Positions 1-7,956 of a DNA stretch of 64,000 bases are shown here, piece by piece. The first letter of the stretch is position 1, and every line of letters begins with the position of its first letter. Made by a program: the position numbers and the translations under genes. The DNA is from Streptomyces sp. ISL-10 (lineage in GTDB: Bacteria; Actinomycetota; Actinomycetes; Streptomycetales; Streptomycetaceae): assembly GCF_018614575.1 (NCBI RefSeq), contig NZ_JAGGOJ010000013.1, forward strand, positions 124,001 through 188,000, in the 5' to 3' direction. The notes beneath the pieces were generated by a model. That model did not search any database and was not told where the DNA came from. It saw only the letters and a list, made by a program, of their open reading frames with translations.

Positions 1-334
1 GCTTCTTCTCGCCGAACGCGCCGTACGCCTGAAGGACCTCCTTGGAGGGGTCGCCGACCAGCGTGACCTTGAGGGCCTCCTTCTCGCGGAACTTTGCGAG
101 CTTCTCCGGCTTGTCGGGCGACACGCCGATCACGTCGTAGCCCGCGCCCGCCAGCACCTCCAGGTTGTCGGTGAAGTCGCAGGCCTGCTTGGTGCAGCCG
201 GGCGTGAGCGCCGCCGGGTAGAAGTACACGATCACCTTGCGGCCCTTGTGGTCGGCGAGCGACACCTCGTTGCCGTCGGCGTCGGGCAGGGTGAAGGCGG
301 GGGCGGTGTCGCCGGGCTGCAGTCGCTCGCTCAT
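1..334 (-). CDS. bcp: Thioredoxin-dependent peroxiredoxin, Bcp/PrxQ type (partial)
   Basis: The visible N-terminal ~110 residues read MSERLQPGDTAPAFTLPDAD and then contain TPGCTKQACDF, the Bcp signature with the peroxidatic Cys and a second Cys five residues later that can act as resolving Cys. Peroxiredoxins of this family reduce hydrogen peroxide and organic hydroperoxides in the cytoplasm using thioredoxin. The start at 334 follows GGAGG at a normal distance. The C-terminal third lies beyond the window edge, so this is a cut, not a truncation. The neighbour (DUF3618) is divergent, so the gene probably has its own promoter. Confidence 0.93.
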   Translation of the reverse strand, partial: MSERLQPGDTAPAFTLPDADGNEVSLADHKGRKVIVYFYPAALTPGCTKQACDFTDNLEVLAGAGYDVIGVSPDKPEKLAKFREKEALKVTLVGDPSKEVLQAYGAFGEKK

Positions 335-459
335 GGTTCTCCTCCAAGGCACGTGGGTGTACGCCGTCGAGCGTAATAGGGGTGCCGTGGGGTGCGGGCG
401 CGGCCGAGCTGACAGACTGTCGATGAAGGATTACCGGACACGACGACGGAGGCGGCGCG

Positions 460-780
460 GTGTCGGACACCAGGACCCCAGCGCAGATCGAGGCGGACAT
501 CGTCCGCCGACGCGAGATGCTCGCCGAGATGCTCGACGAGATCGGTGTGCGTATGCACCCCAAGACGGTCATCGGCGACGCGAAGGCGAAAGTGGCCTCC
601 AGCGTGGACCAGACGGTGGGCCGTGCCTTCGTCGCCGTGAACCGCACGGTCTCGGACGTGAAGGCACAGTTCGTGTCGGAAGACGGCGCGCCACGGCTGG
701 AGCGGGTCGTTCCGGTGGCGTTGGTGGCCGTGGGGCTGGTGGGGCTGTTGGCCGTCTCGGCACGCAGGCGACGGGCGTGA
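460..780 (+). CDS. DUF3618 family small membrane protein
   Basis: This 106-residue protein begins with a GTG start preceded by GGAGGCG. The N-terminal part (TPAQIEADIVRRREMLAEML) is the helical segment typical of DUF3618, followed by a short amphipathic middle region and a single membrane segment near the C-terminus (about residues 84-101) ending in basic RRRRA. DUF3618 proteins are common in actinobacteria and their function is not established; a membrane-anchored cytoplasmic helix is what can be seen. The next gene starts 43 bases downstream on the same strand, so co-transcription is possible. Confidence 0.8.
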   Translation: MSDTRTPAQIEADIVRRREMLAEMLDEIGVRMHPKTVIGDAKAKVASSVDQTVGRAFVAVNRTVSDVKAQFVSEDGAPRLERVVPVALVAVGLVGLLAVSARRRRA

Positions 781-823
781 CCCGGCGGCGCGGGCAGGGC
801 TGAGGGGCAGGTAGGTTCGTCGC

Positions 824-1180
824 GTGAGCACCAGAAGTCATCAGCACAGCACCCAGCACGACAAGCTACCGATCCGGATGCTGCACGACCGCGTGCTGGT
901 CAGGACGGACATCCCGGAGGGCGAGCGGCGCTCCAGCGGCGGCATCGTGATTCCGGCGACCGCTGCGGTGGGCCGGCGGCTGGCCTGGGCCGAAGTTGTC
1001 GCGGTGGGACAGAACGTGCGCACGGTGGAGCCGGGCGACCGGGTCCTGTACGACCCCGAGGACCGGGCCGAGGTCGAGGTGCGGGGCGTGGCGTACGTAC
1101 TGATGCGCGAGCGCGATCTGCACGCGGTTGCGGCGGACCGGTTCCAGGGGTCCGAGGACTCCACGGGCCTGTACCTGTAG
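824..1180 (+). CDS. GroES-like co-chaperonin family protein
   Basis: The 118-residue product carries a GroES (Cpn10) fold signature: LHDRVLVRTDIPEGERRSSGGIVIPATA near residues 20-48, then a GDRVLYDPEDRAEVEVRG turn typical of the beta-barrel. It is a divergent paralogue and not the main GroES: the N-terminus is extended by about 18 polar residues and the C-terminus carries an extra tail, and there is no groEL beside it. GroES proteins cap the chaperonin cavity; whether this paralogue still does so cannot be told from sequence. The start is a GTG. Confidence 0.82.
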   Translation: MSTRSHQHSTQHDKLPIRMLHDRVLVRTDIPEGERRSSGGIVIPATAAVGRRLAWAEVVAVGQNVRTVEPGDRVLYDPEDRAEVEVRGVAYVLMRERDLHAVAADRFQGSEDSTGLYL

Positions 1181-1265
1181 GCGTCGCCTGGAGGAGTTCG
1201 CAGCGGCCCTGGACGGGCTGCAGGGCTGGTGGCAGAAGTCACCGGCCCTTTTGCGTGCTGTTTGC

Positions 1266-1271
1266 TACGTT
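1266..1271 (+). promoter_or_regulatory. Candidate -10 element for the guanidine riboswitch transcript
   Basis: TACGTT fits an actinobacterial -10 (TANNNT) and would place transcription start at about 1277-1279, exactly at the first riboswitch helix. No convincing -35 is visible; TTTTGC around 1249 is the nearest match. Confidence 0.4.
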
Positions 1272-1277
1272 GGAGAC

Positions 1278-1320
1278 ACCCGACGAGACGCGCCGTACCG
1301 GGATACGCAAAGACGACGCA
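1278..1320 (+). ncRNA. Guanidine-III riboswitch (ykkC-III class)
   Basis: The leader contains CCCGACGAG followed by GCGCCGTACCGGG and, after a short A-rich linker, AAGACGACGC. This reproduces the order and conserved bases of the guanidine-III pseudoknot (GACGAG, GCGCCGUAC, AAGACGGCGC). The first helix is CCCG with CGGG, a compensated variant of the usual CCGG/CCGG; the second helix GCGCCGT with ACGACGC has one C-A mismatch. It lies 33 bases upstream of the start codon of a SugE/Gdx-type exporter and ends before its GGAGG. The class is known to switch on guanidinium exporters when guanidine is present. Identification is from memory of the consensus. Confidence 0.85.
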
Positions 1321-1352
1321 CCCGTGTTGTTCCGCGTCTCGGAGGTGCCGTC

Positions 1353-1673
1353 ATGGCCTGGGTTCTGCTTGTTGTCGCCGGTCTGCTCGAGGTCGGCTGG
1401 TCGATCGGGATGAAGTTCACCGACGGGTTCACCAGGCTCTGGTCGAGCGTGTTCACCGGTCTCGGGATCGTCGCCAGCATGATGCTGCTGTCGCATGCCG
1501 CGAAGACGCTGCCCATCGGCACGGCGTACGGCGTCTGGGTGGGCATCGGTGCCGCGGGCGCGGCGGTGGTGGGCATGCTGGTGCTGAACGAGCCGGTCAC
1601 GGCGGCCCGGATCTTCTTCGTGTGTCTGCTGCTGGTGGCCGTGGTGGGCCTGAAGGCGACGTCGGGTCACTGA
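1353..1673 (+). CDS. gdx: Small multidrug resistance family guanidinium exporter (Gdx/SugE)
   Basis: This 106-residue, four-helix membrane protein begins MAWVLLVVAGLLEVGWSIGM and contains the invariant membrane Glu (about E13, in LLEVGWS) and the GTAYGVWVGIGAAGA segment characteristic of the SugE/Gdx branch of the SMR family. Gdx proteins exchange guanidinium for protons as antiparallel dimers. The ATG at 1353 has GGAGG eight bases upstream, and the upstream guanidine-III riboswitch supports the guanidinium assignment over general drug export. Length matches the family. The gene is convergent with the penicillin-binding protein gene. Confidence 0.93.
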   Translation: MAWVLLVVAGLLEVGWSIGMKFTDGFTRLWSSVFTGLGIVASMMLLSHAAKTLPIGTAYGVWVGIGAAGAAVVGMLVLNEPVTAARIFFVCLLLVAVVGLKATSGH

Positions 1674-1716
1674 GTCACTGAAATCACCTGAGTCACTGAG
1701 GTCACTGAGGTCACTG
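1667..1716. repeat. Short tandem repeat, unit about GTCACTGAG
   Basis: About five copies of TCACTGAG/TCACCTGAG sit between the stop codons of the convergent exporter and penicillin-binding protein genes and run into the latter's stop codon. The array is too short and imperfect for a CRISPR. No clear hairpin with a T-run is visible. Confidence 0.75.
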
Positions 1717-4221
1717 AGGAACGCCGGCGGCCGATGCCGACGCGGGCGGCGTGGCGGCGGGACCGGGCGTACCGCTCGGCGCCCCGCCGGGGCCGCCCGT
1801 GGTGCCCGTGGTGCCGCCTGTCGTCCCCTGCACCGTCCCTGCGGTACCCGCCCCGCCAACCGTTCCGCCCGTTCCGCCCGTTCCTCCGGTTCCACCCGTT
1901 CCACCCGTTCCTCCGCTGTGCGTGGCGGTGGGCGACGTGGTGACGGGTCCGCCCGTGCCGGGGCCGCCCACCGAGGGTGCGGGTCCGGGGCCTTGCGGCC
2001 CGCCCGGCCCGCCCTGTCCTCCCGGTCCTTGCGGTTCTCCGGTGCCGCCCTGGCTCCGGCCGCCCGTGCGGCCGGGGTCGCCGCGGTCCTGGGGCCCCGT
2101 CGGGTCCCCGAACTCCCGCGGGTCGAACGGGAACCGGCTCTCGTCGATGTCCTCCACCACCGAGAGGTCGAAGTCCTTCACCGGGCTGCCCTTCAGCGCA
2201 GCCGCCGTGTACCGGGCCCAGACCTCGGCGGGCGCGCCGCCGCCGTTGATCCGGGCCTGCCCCATCGCCCCGTACAGCGGGGTCTGCGCGCCGGTGCCCG
2301 GGTTCTGGCCCATGACGGCGACGACGGTCACCAGGTCGGGCGTGTAGCCCGCGAACCAGGCGGCCCGGTCCTCCTCGGCCGTGCCGGTCTTGCCGGCCGC
2401 GGGCCGGCCGGCCGCACTCGCGGCGGCCCCCGTGCCGCCGTCGACCACGCTGCGCAGAACGGCGGTCGTGGTGTCGGCGGCCTCGCGGGAGACGACACGG
2501 CGCATCCGCTGCGCGGGCAGCGCGATCTCCGTGCCGTTCCTGGTGACCTGTTCGACCAGCGTGTACGTGCCGTGCCGACCGTGGTTGGCGAGGGTGGCGT
2601 ATGCCTGCGCCATGTCGAGGACGCTGGCGGTGGCCGTGCCGAGCGCGATGGACGGCGAGGCCGTGAGGTCCGGGGTCTTCTCGGGCAGGCCGAGGGCGAC
2701 CGCGGTCTGCCGCACCTTGCCCGGACCGACGTCCACGGCCATCTGCGCGTAGACGGCGTTGACGGACTCGTCGGTGGCCCGGCTGACGCTGATGGGACCG
2801 TAGGAGACGTCGTCCTCGTTCGCGGGCGCGTACGGCGCGCCGCTCCAGCCCTCGACGCGACGCTCGCTGGTGCCGTCGTAGACGGTGTTCGGGGTGATGG
2901 GGCTCCCGTCCTGGGTGGTGGAGCCGTGCTCGACGGCCGCGGTGAAGACGAACGGCTTGAAGGACGAACCGACCTGGTAGTCGCGCCGGGTGGCGTTGTT
3001 GACGTACTGCCGGGTGTAGTCGACGCCGCCGTACATGGCGAGGACCTTGCCCGTGGCCGGATCGATGGAGACGCCGCCGACACGGACGTTGCGGTCGACC
3101 TTGCGGGTGGCGTCGAGCCGTGAGGTGACCTGCTCGTCGACGGCTTCGGTCAACGCGTCCTGCTTTCCAGGCTCCAGGGTGGTGGTGATCCGGTAACCGC
3201 CGGCGGCGAGGGTGTCCTCGTCGACGATCCCGTTGGCGGCGAGGTACTCCTCGACCGCCTGGACGATGTAGCCGCGCTGGCCGGACAGGCCACCCGCGGC
3301 CCTGGCGGGCTGCGGCGCGGGGAACTCCATGGCGGCGCGCTCGGCCGGGGTCAGCCACCTCTCCTTGACCATGCCGTCGAGCACGTAGGTGAACCGGCCC
3401 TGCGCCGCGTCCCGGTTGTCCGGGTGACCGGCGACGTCGTACGCGCCGGGGGCCTTGAGCAGCGAGGCGAGGTACGCGCCCTCGGCGGTGTCGAGATCGG
3501 TGACGTCCTTGCCGTAGTACGCCTGCGCCGCGGCCTGGATGCCGTATGCGTTGCGGCCGAAGTAGCTGGTGTTGAGATAGCCCTCGAGGATCCGGCTCTT
3601 GCTCACCTCGCGGCCGAGCTTCACCGCGATGAAGAACTCCTTCACCTTGCGGGTGAGTGTCTGTTCCTGGCCCAGGTAGTAGTTCTTGACGTACTGCTGG
3701 GTGATGGTGGAGCCGGACTGCTTGCCCTTGCCGGTGACGGTGTTCCAGGCGCCGCGGAGCATCGCCTGGGGGTCGATCGCGGGCTTGGAGTAGAAGTCGC
3801 GGTCCTCGGCGGCGAGGACCGCGCGCTGCACGCCGAGCGGGATCCGGGAGAGGGAGACGTTCTCCCGGTTGATTTCGCCGTCGCGGGCGATCGGCGTGCC
3901 GTCCTTGTAGAGGTAGACGTTGCTCTGGGCGATCGCGGAGGCGTTGGCCGGGGGGATGTCGACGAGCAGATAGCCCGTGAGAAACCCGCCGATGAGGACG
4001 AGCGCGCCGATCAGTGCGGCACCCAGCGTCATGCGCCACGTGGGGATGACGCGGCGCCAGCCGGTGCGCCTGCGGCGGCCCTTGCCGTCCTTCCTCCCCT
4101 CTTCGGCGGGTGCCGCCGACGCCGGAACCGCGGTCGTGGCCGACGCCGGAACCGCGCTCGTGGCCGGCGTCGGAACTGTCGCGTCGCGGGGTGTCCAGCC
4201 CTGCTGCGAATCGTCGCTCAT
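1711..4221 (-). CDS. Bifunctional class A penicillin-binding protein (glycosyltransferase/transpeptidase)
   Basis: The 836-residue product has a low-complexity cytoplasmic N-terminus, one membrane segment (around residues 58-80), a GT51 glycosyltransferase domain (AAEDRDFYSKPAIDP, GGSTITQQ-like GSTITQQYVKNYYLG, and LEGYLNTSYFG), then a transpeptidase domain with SSFKPF (nucleophile Ser, near 418), SVN (near 487) and KTGTAEE (near 610). The last ~120 residues are Gly/Pro/Thr-rich with GGT repeats. Such proteins polymerise and cross-link peptidoglycan outside the membrane. I chose ATG 4221, with GGGG just upstream, over a GTG 15 bases earlier. It is monocistronic by position. Confidence 0.94.
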   Translation of the reverse strand: MSDDSQQGWTPRDATVPTPATSAVPASATTAVPASAAPAEEGRKDGKGRRRRTGWRRVIPTWRMTLGAALIGALVLIGGFLTGYLLVDIPPANASAIAQSNVYLYKDGTPIARDGEINRENVSLSRIPLGVQRAVLAAEDRDFYSKPAIDPQAMLRGAWNTVTGKGKQSGSTITQQYVKNYYLGQEQTLTRKVKEFFIAVKLGREVSKSRILEGYLNTSYFGRNAYGIQAAAQAYYGKDVTDLDTAEGAYLASLLKAPGAYDVAGHPDNRDAAQGRFTYVLDGMVKERWLTPAERAAMEFPAPQPARAAGGLSGQRGYIVQAVEEYLAANGIVDEDTLAAGGYRITTTLEPGKQDALTEAVDEQVTSRLDATRKVDRNVRVGGVSIDPATGKVLAMYGGVDYTRQYVNNATRRDYQVGSSFKPFVFTAAVEHGSTTQDGSPITPNTVYDGTSERRVEGWSGAPYAPANEDDVSYGPISVSRATDESVNAVYAQMAVDVGPGKVRQTAVALGLPEKTPDLTASPSIALGTATASVLDMAQAYATLANHGRHGTYTLVEQVTRNGTEIALPAQRMRRVVSREAADTTTAVLRSVVDGGTGAAASAAGRPAAGKTGTAEEDRAAWFAGYTPDLVTVVAVMGQNPGTGAQTPLYGAMGQARINGGGAPAEVWARYTAAALKGSPVKDFDLSVVEDIDESRFPFDPREFGDPTGPQDRGDPGRTGGRSQGGTGEPQGPGGQGGPGGPQGPGPAPSVGGPGTGGPVTTSPTATHSGGTGGTGGTGGTGGTGGTVGGAGTAGTVQGTTGGTTGTTGGPGGAPSGTPGPAATPPASASAAGVPQ

Positions 4222-4374
4222 GTCCCCATAGTGCACTTTGCGACCTCATAACCCTTGCATCCCGATACCTCCGTCCGGAAATACGCTCGCGACCCGGCAT
4301 CGCGGTCCGCTAGGGTCGGGCGCTTTGGTCCCCGGTCCCGGCCGGAGTCAACGTCCGCGTGGGAAGGAGCTGTT

Positions 4375-5175
4375 GTGCGGCTGTACGCGGTCGTCGCGGC
4401 GGGTGGGTTCCGGCGCTATGCGACGTACCGGGTGGCGACGGCGGCCGGGGTGTTCACCAACACCGTCTTCGGCTTCATCGTGGCGTACACCTATATCGCC
4501 CTGTGGGACGAGCGTCCGCAGCTCGGCGGATACGACCTCTCCCAGGCCCTCACCTATGTGTGGCTCGGCCAGGCGCTGATGATGACGTGCGCCATGATGG
4601 GCGGCGGTTTCGAGGACGAACTGATCGAACGCATCCGCACCGGCGACATCGCCATCGACCTCTACCGCCCCGTCGACCTGCAACTGTGGTGGCTGGCGGG
4701 CGATGTGGGCCGGGCCGCCTTCCACCTGCTCGGGCGGGGCATCGTGCCGATGGTGCTCGGCTCGCTCGCCTTCGACCTGGCGATGCCCGCATCCCCGCTC
4801 ACCTGGCTCGCCTTTCTCCTCGCGGTCACGCTCGGCGTGATCGTCAGCTTCGCGGTGCGCTTTCTCGTGGCACTGTCCGCGTTCTGGCTGATGGACGGCG
4901 CCGGAGTCATGCAGATCTGCTGGCTGGCGACGCTGTTCTTCTCCGGGATGATGCTGCCGCTCAACCTCTTCCCGGGCGTCCTCGGTGAAGTGGCGCGGGC
5001 CCTGCCCTGGTCGTCGCTCCTCCAGGTCCCCGCCGACATCCTCCTCGGCAAACACGCCGGCTGGGACCTGCTGGGCGTCTACGCCTTCCAGGGCGGCTGG
5101 GCGCTCGCGCTGCTCGCCGTCGGCCGCCTGCTGCAGTCGGTCGCGACCCGGCGGGTGGTGGTCCAGGGTGGCTGA
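4375..5175 (+). CDS. ABC-2 type exporter permease, subunit 1
   Basis: This 266-residue protein has about six hydrophobic segments and the amphipathic pattern of ABC2_membrane_6-type permeases (DUF990), including an N-terminal RLYAVVAAGGFRRYATYR and a RIRTGDIAIDLYRPVDLQ cytoplasmic stretch of the kind expected to contact the ATPase. GTG 4375 is chosen because AAGGAG lies five bases upstream. Its stop overlaps the next permease start by eight bases, and the ATPase follows, so the three form an operon for an exporter whose substrate is not evident. Confidence 0.85.
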   Translation: MRLYAVVAAGGFRRYATYRVATAAGVFTNTVFGFIVAYTYIALWDERPQLGGYDLSQALTYVWLGQALMMTCAMMGGGFEDELIERIRTGDIAIDLYRPVDLQLWWLAGDVGRAAFHLLGRGIVPMVLGSLAFDLAMPASPLTWLAFLLAVTLGVIVSFAVRFLVALSAFWLMDGAGVMQICWLATLFFSGMMLPLNLFPGVLGEVARALPWSSLLQVPADILLGKHAGWDLLGVYAFQGGWALALLAVGRLLQSVATRRVVVQGG

Positions 5176-5971
5176 CGCTCTGCGGGCGTACGGGCTGATC
5201 GTCGCGATGTGGATCCGCTCCACCATGACCTACCGGGCGTCGTTCGCCATGACGGCGTTCGGCAACTTCGCCGCCACCGGCTTCGACTTCGTGACGATCC
5301 TGCTGATGTTCTCGCACATCGACGCGCTGGGCGGCTACTCGCTGCCCGAGGTCGCGTTCCTGTACGGGACCACCAGCACGGCCTTCGGCCTCGCCGACCT
5401 CGTCATGGGGTCCATGGACCGGCTCGGGCGGCGGGTGCGCGACGGCACGCTGGACACCCTGCTCGTACGGCCCGTCCCCGTGCTCGCCCAGGTCGCCGCG
5501 GACCGGTTCGCGCTGCGCCGGCTCGGCCGCGTCACCCAGGGGCTGCTGGTGCTGAGCTACGGGCTCGCCGCCCTGGACGTCGAATGGACGGCCGTGAAGG
5601 TGGTGATGGTGCCGCTGATGGTGCTCAGCGGCGGGGCCATCTTCGCGTCCGTGTTCGTGGCGGGCGGGGCGTTCCAGTTCTTCGCACAGGACGCCTCCGA
5701 GGTGCAGAACTCCTTCACGTACGGCGGGAACACCCTGCTCCAGTACCCGCCGTCGATCTTCGCGAAGGACCTGGTGCGCGGGGTGACGTTCGTCGTGCCG
5801 CTGGCCTTCGTCAACTGGGTTCCTTCGCTGTACGTGCTGGGCCGTGAGGATCCCCTCGGGCTGCCGGGCTGGCTGGCGTTCCTGCCGCCCGTGGTGGCCG
5901 CGGGGTGTTGTGCCCTCGCGGGACTGGCGTGGCGGGTCGGCCTTCGTTCGTACCGCAGCACGGGAAACTGA
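5168..5971 (+). CDS. ABC-2 type exporter permease, subunit 2
   Basis: This 267-residue membrane protein is of the same family as its upstream neighbour and shares the layout of six membrane segments and the motif RRVRDGTLDTLLVRPVPVL, equivalent to RIRTGDIAIDLYRPVDLQ in subunit 1. The two are probably heterodimer partners. The GTG start lies inside the end of subunit 1, so translational coupling is likely. PSIFAKDLVRGVTFVVPLAF near residue 195 is conserved in this permease family. Confidence 0.85.
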   Translation: MADALRAYGLIVAMWIRSTMTYRASFAMTAFGNFAATGFDFVTILLMFSHIDALGGYSLPEVAFLYGTTSTAFGLADLVMGSMDRLGRRVRDGTLDTLLVRPVPVLAQVAADRFALRRLGRVTQGLLVLSYGLAALDVEWTAVKVVMVPLMVLSGGAIFASVFVAGGAFQFFAQDASEVQNSFTYGGNTLLQYPPSIFAKDLVRGVTFVVPLAFVNWVPSLYVLGREDPLGLPGWLAFLPPVVAAGCCALAGLAWRVGLRSYRSTGN

Positions 5972-5986
5972 GGGGCTGGTCAGGAC

Positions 5987-6943
5987 ATGGATTTCATCGA
6001 ACTCGACGGGGTCGAGAAAGTCTTCGACGTACGCCGCAGGACCGGGCGGCTGCGCCGTGAGCGGCATCAGGTACGGGCCGTGGACGGCATCAGCTTCACC
6101 GTGCCGCGCGGCGAGATGGTCGGCTACATCGGCCCGAACGGCGCGGGGAAGTCCACCACGATCAAGATGCTGACCGGGATCCTCACCCCGAGCGGCGGCC
6201 GGCTGCGGGTCGCGGGCATCGACCCGTCGCGCGAGCGGACCCGGCTTGCGCAGCGCATCGGTGTGGTCTTCGGGCAGCGCACGACCTTGTGGTGGGACCT
6301 CCCGCTGCGCGACTCCTACCGGCTGATGCACCGTATGTACCGCGTACCGGACCCCGTCTTCCGGGAGAACCTGGAGCGCTGCGTCGAACTGCTCGACCTG
6401 GCCGAGCTGCTGGACGTGCCGGTACGCCAACTGTCCCTCGGACAGCGGATGCGCGGCGACATCGCGGCGGCCCTGCTGCACGACCCCGAGGTCCTCTACC
6501 TCGACGAGCCGACCATCGGGCTGGACGTGATCTCCAAGGCGAAGGTGCGCGAGTTCCTGCGCGATCTGAACGCCGAGCGCGGCACGACGGTGCTGCTGAC
6601 CACGCACGACCTCACCGACATCGAGCAGCTGTGCAAGCGCGTCATGGTCATCGACCACGGGAAGCTGATGTACGACGGCGCGCTCGCCGGACTGCACGAG
6701 GTGGGGGAGAGCGAGCGGACGCTGATCGTCGACCTGGAGCGGGAGATCCCGCCCATCGCCCTGGACGCAGCCCGGACGGTGAAGGTCGAAGGCCCCAGGC
6801 AGTGGCTGGCGTTCCCCGCCGCCATGTCGGCGGCTCCGCTGGTCGCGGCGCTGGCGGATAGGTATCCGCTGGTCGACCTGTCGGTACGGGAGCCGGACAT
6901 CGAGGCCGTGATCGCAAAGATGTACGCGGACCGGTCGGCCTGA
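5987..6943 (+). CDS. ABC exporter ATP-binding protein
   Basis: The 318-residue ATPase has a Walker A GPNGAGKSTT, Q-loop FGQRTTLWWD, an ABC signature variant LSLGQRMRGD, Walker B VLYLDEPTIGLD and the switch His in TTHDL. The C-terminal ~80 residues form the extension found in natA/DUF990-partner ATPases. It starts 15 bases after the second permease and completes the exporter operon. The signature LSLGQ, in place of LSGGQ, is normal for this subgroup. Confidence 0.93.
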   Translation: MDFIELDGVEKVFDVRRRTGRLRRERHQVRAVDGISFTVPRGEMVGYIGPNGAGKSTTIKMLTGILTPSGGRLRVAGIDPSRERTRLAQRIGVVFGQRTTLWWDLPLRDSYRLMHRMYRVPDPVFRENLERCVELLDLAELLDVPVRQLSLGQRMRGDIAAALLHDPEVLYLDEPTIGLDVISKAKVREFLRDLNAERGTTVLLTTHDLTDIEQLCKRVMVIDHGKLMYDGALAGLHEVGESERTLIVDLEREIPPIALDAARTVKVEGPRQWLAFPAAMSAAPLVAALADRYPLVDLSVREPDIEAVIAKMYADRSA

Positions 6944-6944
6944 C

Positions 6945-6950
6945 TACGCT
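6945..6950 (+). promoter_or_regulatory. Candidate leaderless -10 element
   Basis: TACGCT ends six bases before the ATG at 6957, and no ribosome binding site is present between them. This is the arrangement of actinobacterial leaderless promoters. No good -35 is visible and read-through from the ABC operon is also possible. Confidence 0.35.
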
Positions 6951-6956
6951 GGCGGT

Positions 6957-7679
6957 ATGACCGACGAGCTCCCCGAGATGCGAGCGTCCGACTCCGAACG
7001 GGAGCGCGTGGCCGAGCGGCTGCGCGAAGCCGTGGCCGAGGGGCGGCTGGACATGGAGGAGTTCGAGCAGCGCCTGGAGGCCGCGTACACCGCGCGCACG
7101 CACGGCGAACTGGCACCGCTGGTGCGTGACCTGCCGCCGAGCGGGACGATCGCGCCGGTCGGTGCCCCCGCTCCCGCCCCGGCCTCGGGCCGCTGGGCGG
7201 AACGCATCGGCAGGCCGGCGACGTCGAAGGGGGCGTTCGCCTTCTGGGGCGGGTTCGGGCGCAAAGGGACCTGGACTATCGGCCGCCGGTTCACCGCCTT
7301 CACCCTGATGGGCGGCGGGGAGATCGATCTCCGCGAGGCGCGCTTCGAGGACCGCGAGACGGTGATCACCTGCGTCGCCGTCATGGGCGGCGTGCAGGTC
7401 GTCGTACCGCCCGACCTGAACGTCGAGGTCAGGGGCATCGGCCTGATGGGCGGCTTCGGCGAGCACGGCAGTGTCGACGGCGAACCGGACCCCTCTGCAC
7501 CGCGCGTGATCGTCAACGGCGTGGCCCTGATGGGCGGCGTCGGGGTGGAGCGCAAGCGCACGAGGGCCGAGAGGCAGCGCCTGAAGGCCGAGAAGGCGGA
7601 GAATGCGGAGCGGGCGCGGCTGGAGAAGCGGGAGCGCTCGGGGAGGAACGACGGCGACGGCCGCAAGGAGCTGGGCTGA
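6957..7679 (+). CDS. DUF1707 and LiaF-like cell-envelope stress domain protein
   Basis: The 240-residue protein begins with a DUF1707 domain (ASDSERERVAERLREAVAEGR, then LDMEEFEQRLEAAYTARTHGEL), followed by an Ala/Pro linker and a C-terminal domain with two LMGG turns (FTLMGGGEIDLREARF and GIGLMGGFGEHG) like the C-terminal part of LiaF/YvqF. The end is a charged Lys/Arg/Glu-rich tail. LiaF-like domains sense or modulate envelope stress in firmicutes; no membrane anchor is visible here, so the role is uncertain. It lies 13 bases behind the ABC ATPase. Confidence 0.85.
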   Translation: MTDELPEMRASDSERERVAERLREAVAEGRLDMEEFEQRLEAAYTARTHGELAPLVRDLPPSGTIAPVGAPAPAPASGRWAERIGRPATSKGAFAFWGGFGRKGTWTIGRRFTAFTLMGGGEIDLREARFEDRETVITCVAVMGGVQVVVPPDLNVEVRGIGLMGGFGEHGSVDGEPDPSAPRVIVNGVALMGGVGVERKRTRAERQRLKAEKAENAERARLEKRERSGRNDGDGRKELG

Positions 7680-7956
7680 GGGACCGGGGGCCAGGCCGCG
7701 GGCGGTTGGCGAGCCGGGTTGGCGGGGTTGTTGTCGGGCTCCCGGGGCAGGTTGCGCCGTCGGCCGGCTGGGACGGGTCCGGGTTGGCGGCCAGGCCGGT
7801 TGGGGCGATGGCAGGCCGCCGGGCAGGGGGCGGGAGGTGCCGGGTGGCGGGGCCGGGACATGGAGCGGTGGCGGCCTGGGCTGCGTGCTGCTGCGAGGCG
7901 CGGACGGGACGGTGCGGTGCGCCAACCTCGCGCGGGCGGCACGGCCGCCCGCGCGC

